Shown one piece after another: positions 8,293 through 15,129 of a stretch of 23,064 bases of DNA. The stretch lies in the IMG/VR virus record IMGVR_UViG_3300025727_000058, positions 1 to 23,064 of that record, one strand, 5' to 3'. The notes under the pieces were generated by a model. That model ran no database searches, was not told the DNA's origin, and was given only the letters and a program-made list of their open reading frames with translations. Made by a program: the position numbers and the translations under genes. The stretch is from a virus. The first letter of the stretch is position 1; each line of letters begins with the position of its first letter.

Positions 8293-8669
8293 TGGAGATG
8301 ACGATGTACTGCCCATCGTGTCTTCCTCAGTTAACAATAATTATTCATTTACAGGCTTAGAAAGTTTTTCTAAACTTTCAAACTAGATAATTTTTTTGAA
8401 AAGACTTCTAAAAATTATCAAATAACGGTCTTACCTTTTTAACTGTGTAAATCAGTTGTTAAATTTTCAAGAGTTTCCTCTATTAAGCTTCAACTAACTC
8501 CCCTACGTTAAGTAGGTTGTTTTGTAGAGCAAATACTAAATCTTCTTTGCTTGCTACTTCTGTTACGTTTCCGTTTACTGTTTTGTTATTTAATTTATTA
8601 ATCGGGTATTTAACAATCCGATACCTGCATAACTACCTTTACTCTGCGAATCTATTCTATGACACCCCC
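8293..8669 (-). ncRNA. ssrA: Transfer-messenger RNA (tmRNA)
   Basis: This is a 377-base RNA on the reverse strand. The ends form a tRNA-like acceptor: GGGGGUG (8669-8663) pairs with CAUCUCC (8300-8294), including a G3-U70 wobble, the alanyl-tRNA-synthetase determinant, and discriminator A (8293). CCA is not encoded. GAUUCGCAG and GGUAGUUAUGCAGGUAUCGG resemble the 5' region of Bacteroides tmRNA. An H-type pseudoknot follows: AUCGG/CCGAU (8618-8622 with 8601-8605) interlocked with UUGUUA/UAACAA (8611-8616 with 8583-8588). Ten bases later comes a likely resume codon GGA (8570-8572), and the frame runs 29 codons to TAA at 8483-8485. More hairpins follow. The T arm (ACGAU/AUCGU) is present, but its loop (GGGCAGUAC) is not canonical. 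It would tag and release stalled ribosomes using host SmpB. The rest of 8161-8739 holds only its promoter and terminator. Confidence 0.8.
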
Positions 8670-8678
8670 AAGTGTTTG

Positions 8679-8695
8679 TAATTAATGTATATATA
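8679..8695 (-). promoter_or_regulatory. Promoter of the tmRNA gene, shared with the capsid gene
   Basis: On the reverse strand this reads TATATATACATTAATTA, identical over 17 bases to 12846-12862 upstream of the major capsid gene. The box lies 19 bases before the mature tmRNA 5' end, leaving a short leader for RNase P to remove. Confidence 0.6.
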
Positions 8696-8739
8696 ATATA
8701 CTAAAATATTTAAAAGTTGTTAAAATGGATTGTTTATAG

Positions 8740-9234
8740 TTAAAATGGAACACGATCATCGTTCAAACCTTCATCATAAAAGAAGTTAAAGGTTAACATT
8801 GGTTTACCTTTTCTAGTTTCCCACATCTCAAACTCACAATCATATTGTGGTAATACATCCTTCTTCAATTTATTAGCCACATCTAAAACATTAATAACAT
8901 CTTTTAATCTTTCCTTTCTATTCATAACACAATATATCATAATATCTAAGTTCTTATGTTCTATTTCAACCTCAATACCATTGTTCTTAAACATTGTTCT
9001 TAACAAGTAAAGTAAATGTTGAACATCATCTCTATCATCATTATCATCCTCACTAGATCTAGACTCACCACCATTAAGATACTGGTAACCCTCATCATCA
9101 TAATCCGACCGATCAGACCATCTATCACTTGGATCACCCCAAGGATCGTTAATATCATCATTAAGATATGAGTTCTCATCCTCTCTTATATTTTCCTTTT
9201 CTAGGAACTTCTTATAATTCTTAATATTCTTCAT
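8740..9234 (-). CDS. Acidic protein with capsid-targeting-like N-terminus
   Basis: This 164-residue protein starts MKNIKNYKKFLEKENIRED, a basic-aromatic start with F-L-E at residues 10-12. Residues 13-75 are acidic, Asp/Ser/Gly-rich and probably disordered (DPWGDPSDRWSDRSDYDDEG). Residues 70-164 look folded, with strand-helix-strand character (DIMIYCVMN, RLKDVINVLDVANKL, MLTFNFFYDEG). The start lies one base after the peptidase gene ends, so the two are probably co-transcribed. No family is recognised. The same kind of N-terminus on other genes here suggests a packaged internal protein, which is inference. Confidence 0.75.
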   Translation of the reverse strand: MKNIKNYKKFLEKENIREDENSYLNDDINDPWGDPSDRWSDRSDYDDEGYQYLNGGESRSSEDDNDDRDDVQHLLYLLRTMFKNNGIEVEIEHKNLDIMIYCVMNRKERLKDVINVLDVANKLKKDVLPQYDCEFEMWETRKGKPMLTFNFFYDEGLNDDRVPF

Positions 9235-9235
9235 A

Positions 9236-10591
9236 TTATGTTAATTCTATTTTAAGATATGTTTCAGTAAAAATACACATACTATCTACTTTATGTTTAT
9301 CAAGTAAGTTTTGTACAATATTCAAAGTATCATAAACAGTTACTAGATTAGTATCATCTAAATCTATTCTTATATATATTTTATCCTCAAACCCAACCAT
9401 CTTCACCTCTAATTCAAATACTGCATTTTTTATAACATCAATTAAAGATTTGTGCTTCTGCACTAAATCAAGGTTCAAACCTACTTTTCTAGCAACTGGT
9501 AATCCAGCCCAATCAACATTAATAGAAGTTTTACACAACTGTATTAAAAATGTCATGTTTTGTTCTTCTCTACCTGTGTGTTCATTTAAATAACCAACAG
9601 ATAAATTAGTACACTCAGGAATAATATCCATAAATGAAGCAGAATCAGTATAAACGCCACCATTATCCAATGAAAGGTTAAGTCCTTGTTTATTGTACTC
9701 TTTACAAAGTCCTGTACCAAAAGCATCAGAACAACAACGACCACCCATTTGATGTGTTATAACAGAAATTGTTCTTCTTCTATCAAAAGAAATACATTTC
9801 TTAACATTTTTTAGGAAATCAAATTTATCATAAACATCAGCTAATTGATTAGAACCAATACCACCTCTTTCTTCACCAATAAAGAAATAATAAATACCTG
9901 GGATATTATGAACCATCATATACATCATAACAGTAACTCCAGACTTATCATCAGCCCCTAATATTGTACTACCATCAGTATAGATTATCTCATCCCCATC
10001 TACCTCTTTAGTGAATAGGTTAGTAGGAACTGGACTTCTATCAGCCGTATCAAGGTGAGAACTAAACATTGTAGTATCATCACCAGGAATCACTTTATAA
10101 TAATTACCAAATTCATCTTTATCTAAGTCTTTTGGTAAGTATTTCATAACTTTCTCCTCATGTGGGTGTGGGTATGTTTCTGTAACAAGTGATAAGAATG
10201 TAGACCTAGGGTCTTTTGGATTATAACTAAACTCAGGTATTTCAACTTTTTTACCAGATTGTTCAGCCTTACCACCATTCTTCACTCTATTGAAAGCATG
10301 AGCAAATTTTGTTATCTCATCACTACTAAATAGATTAGAAAAGTAATATCTAATGAATTTACCAATTTTCATTATATTTTTCTTACCACCAATAACAACA
10401 GTGAAATTAAAATCTGATGATTTATCTGTACCACAATCAACATTTGTTATATTAAGGCCATTATGATATTTTGCAGTTGGATCATTCATCCAAAGAAGTT
10501 CAAAAGCTAGATAACTATTATTATCCTCCATACTTTTAAGTATCTTTAGTAATTTATCCGAAAATTTTACTCTTTTAGTTTCTCCTGCCAT
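9236..10591 (-). CDS. M20/M28-like zinc metallopeptidase with extra N-terminal region
   Basis: The 451-residue protein carries the di-zinc peptidase ligand series: HLD (His179, Asp181), GADDKSG (Asp214), GEERGG (Glu240-Glu241), SFDRR (Asp270) and NEHTG (His338). YTDSASF lies at 314-320. These fit co-catalytic zinc exopeptidases of the M20/M28/M42 type. About 145 N-terminal residues precede the catalytic domain and match nothing I know. The C-terminus (DKIYIRIDLDDTNLVTVYDT) has a strand-helix pattern like that of the protein encoded next. A TATATA box (10615-10625) lies 24 bases before the ATG. Such enzymes are unusual in a phage head region. Peptide degradation is the family expectation; the substrate is unknown. 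Confidence 0.82.
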   Translation of the reverse strand: MAGETKRVKFSDKLLKILKSMEDNNSYLAFELLWMNDPTAKYHNGLNITNVDCGTDKSSDFNFTVVIGGKKNIMKIGKFIRYYFSNLFSSDEITKFAHAFNRVKNGGKAEQSGKKVEIPEFSYNPKDPRSTFLSLVTETYPHPHEEKVMKYLPKDLDKDEFGNYYKVIPGDDTTMFSSHLDTADRSPVPTNLFTKEVDGDEIIYTDGSTILGADDKSGVTVMMYMMVHNIPGIYYFFIGEERGGIGSNQLADVYDKFDFLKNVKKCISFDRRRTISVITHQMGGRCCSDAFGTGLCKEYNKQGLNLSLDNGGVYTDSASFMDIIPECTNLSVGYLNEHTGREEQNMTFLIQLCKTSINVDWAGLPVARKVGLNLDLVQKHKSLIDVIKNAVFELEVKMVGFEDKIYIRIDLDDTNLVTVYDTLNIVQNLLDKHKVDSMCIFTETYLKIELT

Positions 10592-10614
10592 TATAAAAAT
10601 TTATTTTATTAATC

Positions 10615-10625
10615 TTATATATTAA
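10615..10625 (-). promoter_or_regulatory. TATATA-type promoter for the peptidase gene
   Basis: On the reverse strand this reads TTAATATATAA, the core of the repeated 16-mer promoter. It is 24 bases before the ATG at 10591 and directly after the stop of the preceding gene. Confidence 0.55.
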
Positions 10626-10628
10626 ATA

Positions 10629-11018
10629 TCAAACTACGATTTCGTAGGCATTGATATAATCAACTCTTACTTGACCCTCATTCATACCACTTTCTTTCTT
10701 AACAAATTTTCTTTGGCAATAAACAACAGTTACATTATCTTCTTTACTAGCTTTACTATTCTTTTTAGCTAATTCAGCAACATATCTTAGTATTTCTTGA
10801 GTTGGTAAGTTTTCTCTAACTCTTATAATAACATGACTCCCAGGAACACCCTTAGCGTGCATCCAGATGTCTTTATCATCAGCAACGTTAAATGTTAAGT
10901 GGTCGTTAGATTTGGAGTCTCTACCTATATGAATAAAGAATCCTTCTACTTCAACTTTCTTAATATTAGGGAACTTAGTCTTCTTAGACTCAAAGAAATA
11001 ATTATACTTTTTAATCAT
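10629..11018 (-). CDS. Stand-alone NFACT-R domain protein with targeting-like N-terminus
   Basis: This 129-residue protein starts MIKKYNYFFESKKTKF, with F-F-E at residues 8-10 before Ser. Residues 23-129 form an NFACT-R (DUF814) domain: GRDSKSNDHLTF (32-43) and the hallmark DIWMHAKGVPGSHVIIR (50-66, with Asp50, His54, Pro59-Gly60-Ser61-His62). In RqcH, FbpA and NEMF this domain belongs to proteins that bind stalled 50S-peptidyl-tRNA complexes. Here the NFACT-N, helical and coiled-coil parts are absent, so it cannot be a full RqcH. The TATATA box ends only 3 bases before the ATG, which may mean a leaderless message. A role at ribosomes is inference from the family. Confidence 0.88.
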   Translation of the reverse strand: MIKKYNYFFESKKTKFPNIKKVEVEGFFIHIGRDSKSNDHLTFNVADDKDIWMHAKGVPGSHVIIRVRENLPTQEILRYVAELAKKNSKASKEDNVTVVYCQRKFVKKESGMNEGQVRVDYINAYEIVV

Positions 11019-11020
11019 AG

Positions 11021-11032
11021 TGTATATATAAA
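11021..11032 (-). promoter_or_regulatory. TATATA box directly before the NFACT-R start
   Basis: On the reverse strand this reads TTTATATATACA, identical over 12 bases to the box of the capsid gene (12853-12864). It ends 2 bases before the ATG, much closer than elsewhere in the window, so any transcript from it would start about at the A of ATG. Confidence 0.45.
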
Positions 11033-11044
11033 TTATTTAAAAAG

Positions 11045-11071
11045 AAAAAAGACCCACAAGGAGTCTTTTTT
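11045..11071 (-). terminator. Intrinsic terminator of the major capsid gene
   Basis: AAAAAAGAC (11063-11071 read leftward) pairs with GTCTTTTTT (11045-11053), with two inner C-G pairs. The T-run forms the 3' arm. It lies 22 bases after the capsid stop and before the promoter of the NFACT-R gene. Confidence 0.8.
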
Positions 11072-11092
11072 CGGTATTTTCAATTTAACTAT

Positions 11093-12823
11093 TTAGTTAA
11101 GAAGTGTATTCACATCTGTAACTTCGATAGTCATAAATTGTTTTTGTGGGAACCAACCAACTTCTGTTACAGCGTATCTAGATCTTAGTAACATTCTAGG
11201 AGCGAAAGTCGCTTCAGAAATTACAGATATAGACTGAGCCATTAAGTAAGGTACAAAAATAATACCTGGTTGATCTGGATTGTTCTTTCTACCAAGAGCA
11301 ATTCTATTGTCGTTATATCTCATATATGGATCAACATATATTGAAATATCTCCAATTGAACCTACTGGGTATAATTGACCTTGACCATTGATTTTTGATT
11401 TCACTGGGTTAATTGTATAACCAGAGATATCAGAAAGTGCTGCTGCTAATCCCCCATTTGTAATAAGGTATTGAGCTGGACCAACACGTCCCTCTGTAGC
11501 GATGTAGTTAGAAGCGTGAGCTATCTTAGTTACAAGCTTTCTTTGAACAGCGTGTGTAGTTTCACCACCAACGTTTCCATTACCAGCAGCAACAGTTGCA
11601 TAAGCTGTGTTTAAGTCAAAGATTGTTTGTCCCGCTAATGGTGCCGGTGCTGTTCCAACATAAGCTGGTGCAGATAATCTGTTAAGTGAACCCATTTCAA
11701 ATATCTTAGCAACAATTTGCTTAGAGATTGTTTGAGATAATTCATTAACAAGAATTGACTCCATTTTTTGAACGATATCCATACCAGTGTTAGCTTTGAT
11801 ATCTTCAATTTCAGTTCTTCTAAGAGCTGAAGATACTTCAATAGTACCTACGGCAACTGTTTTAGAACTAATTTTTGGTCCGATGATACCAGAGTATCTT
11901 TTATCGTCCATTTCTCTATCCATTGGATAGTTACCAGCAGGGCCAGTAGCATCCGACATCCAGTTTGCAGAGAAACCAGGAATGTGATCTTCAAGAGCTG
12001 ATACTAATTCAATAGTAGGCTCATCAGTTAAAGTAACATCTCCTAAATCAGTAATTTGAGAAGCCATTGACATTGTAGGACTAAATGTGTTTCTAGTCGG
12101 GTCAAATCCCCAGTTTGCTTGAGCTGAACCAACATCTGTGTGAGATGTATTCATCTGTCTGTAAGCTCTGAACATTGGATAACCATCAATTCTAGAGAAT
12201 CCTAAAAATTCAACTTTTCCTTCTTTTGAAGGTGTTGGTTCTACAACTACATCTGAACCATCTGTGATATCATTCCACATTCTACCAGTTAAACCACCAA
12301 CTGTTTCAGTGATTGTATTCGTAGCTAATTGAGCTCTTAATCCAGCGATAACTGCTGTCATACCACCAGCACCAGTAGTTAAAAATGTAGCGTTTGGTGC
12401 AATCTTAAAGACTTGTGGTCTTTCGTCTGAATCTCCTAAATGAGCATCATCATATCTAAAGTCGATATATAATAAATCAATTTTTGGACCTGGAGAAGGT
12501 TTAACAGCTACTAAATCTAAACCGATTGTTTGAGCTGCTATTTTCATCGCTACCGGTAAAAGGTTTTGACCAACATCACCTGAACCAGTTGAGTCAGCGT
12601 AATTGCCAATTGTGTTACCAGCTAATGAATTAGGTTGTGCAGCTACTACAGCTCCCATACCCGATACGTTTGAAGCGTTTGCGTAAGCGTTTTCATTGAT
12701 TGAGTGAAATTCAGCATATTCTGACATCCAATCCAATCTATCTTCACCAGCAACTCCCATGTTCTCTAATACTGGAGACCATTTCTTCATAGCTTTTTGT
12801 TTGTCTATTCTAATGTGTGACAT
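11093..12823 (-). CDS. Major capsid protein, T4 gp23-like
   Basis: The 576-residue protein follows the T4 gp23 plan. The N-terminus (KQKAMKKWSPVLENMG) resembles the gp23 start (KAELLNKWKPLLEGEG, from memory). A prohead-protease site I-N-E ends at Glu44 (HSINE|NAYANASN), giving a 44-residue propeptide against 65 in T4. Then come NYADSTGSGDVGQNLLPVAM and KIDLLYIDFRYDD, as in gp23. The C-terminal IYVDPYMRYNDNRI (495-508) and SEATFAPRMLL (536-545) are shared with the truncated paralog at 5885. It assembles the capsid shell as hexamers in the family. Its promoter is strong-looking and bipartite, and an intrinsic terminator follows, so high expression is likely. The adjacent gene upstream is the protease-scaffold, matching T4 order. 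Confidence 0.93.
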   Translation of the reverse strand: MSHIRIDKQKAMKKWSPVLENMGVAGEDRLDWMSEYAEFHSINENAYANASNVSGMGAVVAAQPNSLAGNTIGNYADSTGSGDVGQNLLPVAMKIAAQTIGLDLVAVKPSPGPKIDLLYIDFRYDDAHLGDSDERPQVFKIAPNATFLTTGAGGMTAVIAGLRAQLATNTITETVGGLTGRMWNDITDGSDVVVEPTPSKEGKVEFLGFSRIDGYPMFRAYRQMNTSHTDVGSAQANWGFDPTRNTFSPTMSMASQITDLGDVTLTDEPTIELVSALEDHIPGFSANWMSDATGPAGNYPMDREMDDKRYSGIIGPKISSKTVAVGTIEVSSALRRTEIEDIKANTGMDIVQKMESILVNELSQTISKQIVAKIFEMGSLNRLSAPAYVGTAPAPLAGQTIFDLNTAYATVAAGNGNVGGETTHAVQRKLVTKIAHASNYIATEGRVGPAQYLITNGGLAAALSDISGYTINPVKSKINGQGQLYPVGSIGDISIYVDPYMRYNDNRIALGRKNNPDQPGIIFVPYLMAQSISVISEATFAPRMLLRSRYAVTEVGWFPQKQFMTIEVTDVNTLLN

Positions 12824-12852
12824 AATTTTCTTTTTTTATTTTTTTTAATTAA

Positions 12853-12864
12853 TGTATATATAAA
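12853..12864 (-). promoter_or_regulatory. Promoter of the major capsid gene
   Basis: On the reverse strand this reads TTTATATATACA and ends 29 bases before the ATG. The 17-mer at 12846-12862 is also present before the tmRNA. The 19-base element at 12888-12906 lies upstream at the same spacing as in the protease-scaffold promoter. Confidence 0.65.
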
Positions 12865-12887
12865 CCCACAAATTCTTGATTTTTACC

Positions 12888-12906
12888 AAGGTGGATTCTT
12901 TACAGA
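12888..12906 (-). repeat. 19-base upstream element, copy 1
   Basis: On the reverse strand this reads TCTGTAAAGAATCCACCTT, identical to 15111-15129. In both copies 34 bases separate it from the end of the TATATAC box, and AGAATTT lies between. It sits right after the protease-scaffold stop. The fixed spacing suggests a promoter element rather than a chance repeat. Confidence 0.7.
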
Positions 12907-12908
12907 CA

Positions 12909-15050
12909 TTAAATATTTTTGAATCTTTCCATTATCGCTTGAACATCATTATCTGAAAGTTTATCTTCTTGGATAAGGCTTTCATGTGATACAAGTTTCT
13001 TTGTTACAGACTCATTTGTCTTTAGCTTTCTAGTTGACCAAAAATGTTCAACTTGTGCCTCAGTAGTTAAAACGTCTTCTGGATATAATCTAGCTTGTGA
13101 CAAGATAGATTTCTTAGAAGTGTCGTTTAATTGTTCCCAGATTGGCTTTGTGTTTTCAGGCATCAATCTGATTATTCTCTCTTCAAGAGATTCGTTCTTA
13201 GTTGATAGTGCTTCAGATATCAATAACAAAACATCTTTTTGAGTAAAGTAGTCTCTTTCGTTTATATGGACTTTAACTGACTCTTGTTCGTCATTTGACA
13301 AAGCGTAAAAGCTGTCAACTTGTGATTTAGACATGAACTTCAAGAAATTCACATCTGTTGTTTCAGAAACTTTTCGTTTTTTAGCTTCTTCAATTAGTTT
13401 ATCAATAGATTCAGATAATTCAGAATCACTATCACCGTTTACCATATCATGGCTTTCAGTTTTATCTTCTTTGTTTTCTTCATCTTTATTTTCTTCATCT
13501 TTGTTTTCTTCTGTTGCGTAATCATCTGTATTCTCAACAGATTCTTCAACACCATTTTCTTCATCATTATTATCTAATGATACTTCAAGATTACAATTTT
13601 CTTCATCTTTGTTTTCTTCATCATCAAAAGCTTCAAAACCAGCATCGTCTAGAGATGGGAAGCTTTCAGATCCTTCAACAGATTCAAATAATTTATCTCC
13701 GTTTAATCTCTCAACTATCAATCCTTGATAATTAATTGATTTGTCAAGATTCTCTGCTACATACTCAGAATAAGCGATGTTATCATCTAAATGTTCTGCG
13801 ATATACTCAGAGTAAGCAATGTTACCTTCAACATGCTCAGATAAGTATTCAGAATAAGCGATATTATTATCAACGTTTTCTGCGATATACTCAGAGTAAG
13901 CAATGTTTTTGTCTAAATTCTCAGCGATATACTCAGAATAAGCGATGTTTTTGTCTAAATTCTCAGCGATATATTCAGAATAAGCAATGTTCTTATCTAA
14001 ACTCTCAGCTAAATACTCAGAATATGAAATGTTTTTATCAACATTCTCAGCTAAATACTCAGCATAAGATATGTTCTTGTCTAAATTCTCAGCTAAATAC
14101 TCAGAATAATCAATGTTCTTATCTAAGTTTTCACCTAAATACTCAGCGTAATTAATAGATTTCTCTAAGTTTTCTGCTAAATAATCATTATGTTTAACTA
14201 ATTTCTCAGTTGTCTTCTTTAATGATTTATTCTCATTAACTACTATTTGTACCTTTTCTGATAAATAATCAAGATACTTAGCTACTTTTGAATTAGAGTT
14301 GTTTAACTCTTCATAATACTCTAATAATTGTTCCAATTTCTTTGGAGCTACATTACCTTTAGTAATGGCTGTATTAACTGTCTTCTTAGTTGATGCTAAT
14401 TCGTTAACTAAGTAGTTAGAGTAGTCAGTCAATTGTTTTTTTGTTACAAACTCATTTTTGTTCATATTGAATAACTCATTTATTTTTGACTCATCGGACA
14501 TTTCATATATCCTAAAGTTAGATTTTTCGTCATTATATCCCAATGACTCATTAAGTACCTTAACATCCATTTTAGCTGACGCAAATCCTGGGTCAGCAAC
14601 AATGTCATAAGTAAATAATTTTTTAAGGGAAACTGAACCATCAGATTCAGTAATACCAGCAGCTCTTGAAGAAACGAATACAGGACACCCGTCATCGACA
14701 AGTGCTTTTGCTTCCTTACCCCAGTAAGTACTTAGTAATTTAATCTCTCCCGCTACGATATTTTTCTCTTGGATATAACTTGCCTTTGTGATAATATGCG
14801 AGGCTCTTGAGAGTGATGTGTCAAAAACGTCTGGATGATCGAATTCACCATAAACAGCACCTAAGCCACTTATACGTTCATTCATTTCATTCAATGCTGG
14901 TAAAAATTTATCAGCCGAATAAATACGTTCATTTCTGTTCTTGACACCGAATTCGGTGAATGTACCACCTAATGTGTACCCCTTATTAGCAGAGTTACTC
15001 TCTCTAATAAGTTGGTTTTGTGAATTTTCTACTATTAAAACCGGTTTCAT
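12909..15050 (-). CDS. Prohead protease fused to a repeat-containing scaffold
   Basis: This 713-residue protein has an N-terminal protease domain (1-165) of the T4 gp21/herpes-assemblin type: GEFDHP (His72), VFVSSRAAG (Ser127/Ser128) and FTYDIVADPGF (Asp149, Asp153). T4 makes protease (gp21) and scaffold (gp22) from separate genes; here they are one frame. Residues 185-290 are helical. Residues 290-443 are eleven 14-residue repeats of the type YIAENLDKNIAYSE, each with a [LIV]xE protease site. Residues 470-545 are Glu/Asp/Asn-rich (KDEENKDEEN). A helical C-terminal domain (545-713) resembles a prohead core protein. It would form the core on which the capsid assembles, then degrade itself. An internal start making scaffold alone, as in lambda Nu3, is possible but not visible. 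Confidence 0.92.
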   Translation of the reverse strand: MKPVLIVENSQNQLIRESNSANKGYTLGGTFTEFGVKNRNERIYSADKFLPALNEMNERISGLGAVYGEFDHPDVFDTSLSRASHIITKASYIQEKNIVAGEIKLLSTYWGKEAKALVDDGCPVFVSSRAAGITESDGSVSLKKLFTYDIVADPGFASAKMDVKVLNESLGYNDEKSNFRIYEMSDESKINELFNMNKNEFVTKKQLTDYSNYLVNELASTKKTVNTAITKGNVAPKKLEQLLEYYEELNNSNSKVAKYLDYLSEKVQIVVNENKSLKKTTEKLVKHNDYLAENLEKSINYAEYLGENLDKNIDYSEYLAENLDKNISYAEYLAENVDKNISYSEYLAESLDKNIAYSEYIAENLDKNIAYSEYIAENLDKNIAYSEYIAENVDNNIAYSEYLSEHVEGNIAYSEYIAEHLDDNIAYSEYVAENLDKSINYQGLIVERLNGDKLFESVEGSESFPSLDDAGFEAFDDEENKDEENCNLEVSLDNNDEENGVEESVENTDDYATEENKDEENKDEENKEDKTESHDMVNGDSDSELSESIDKLIEEAKKRKVSETTDVNFLKFMSKSQVDSFYALSNDEQESVKVHINERDYFTQKDVLLLISEALSTKNESLEERIIRLMPENTKPIWEQLNDTSKKSILSQARLYPEDVLTTEAQVEHFWSTRKLKTNESVTKKLVSHESLIQEDKLSDNDVQAIMERFKNI
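13722..14183 (-). repeat. Eleven 42-base tandem repeats in the scaffold region
   Basis: Each unit encodes 14 residues with consensus Y-[LI]-A-E-N-L-D-K-N-I-A-Y-S-E. In order the P3-P1 residues are LAE, LGE, LAE, LAE, LAE, IAE, IAE, IAE, LSE, IAE, VAE. Units 6 and 7 are identical at protein level; the outer ones diverge, and a twelfth degenerate copy (LIVERLNG) follows. Bases vary at third positions while protein is kept, so selection is on the peptide. Confidence 0.92.
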
Positions 15051-15076
15051 GTAAAATAATTATTTTTTGCTTCTTA

Positions 15077-15088
15077 GTATATATTGAC
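15077..15088 (-). promoter_or_regulatory. Promoter of the protease-scaffold gene
   Basis: On the reverse strand this reads GTCAATATATAC and ends 26 bases before the ATG at 15050. The 19-base element at 15111-15129 precedes it at the same distance as in the capsid promoter. Confidence 0.6.
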
Positions 15089-15110
15089 AATGTAAATTCT
15101 AAAAATAACA

Positions 15111-15129
15111 AAGGTGGATTCTTTACAGA
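15111..15129 (-). repeat. 19-base upstream element, copy 2
   Basis: On the reverse strand this reads TCTGTAAAGAATCCACCTT, identical to 12888-12906. It lies upstream of the protease-scaffold promoter. The bases from here to the next rightward gene (15130-15219) show nothing else I can identify. Confidence 0.7.

Noticed and set aside
8483-8600. Frame in the tmRNA as an ordinary small gene
   Set aside because: It has no start codon, is followed by structured RNA, and lies exactly where a tmRNA tag reading frame is expected after the first pseudoknot.
13333-14155. Three rightward frames opposite the scaffold repeats
   Set aside because: Low-complexity Gln/Asn/Ser sequence that simply mirrors the 42-base repeats and acidic region of the scaffold; no start context.
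13722-14183. CRISPR-like array
   Set aside because: Units are contiguous 42-base coding repeats without spacers and stay in frame within the scaffold.
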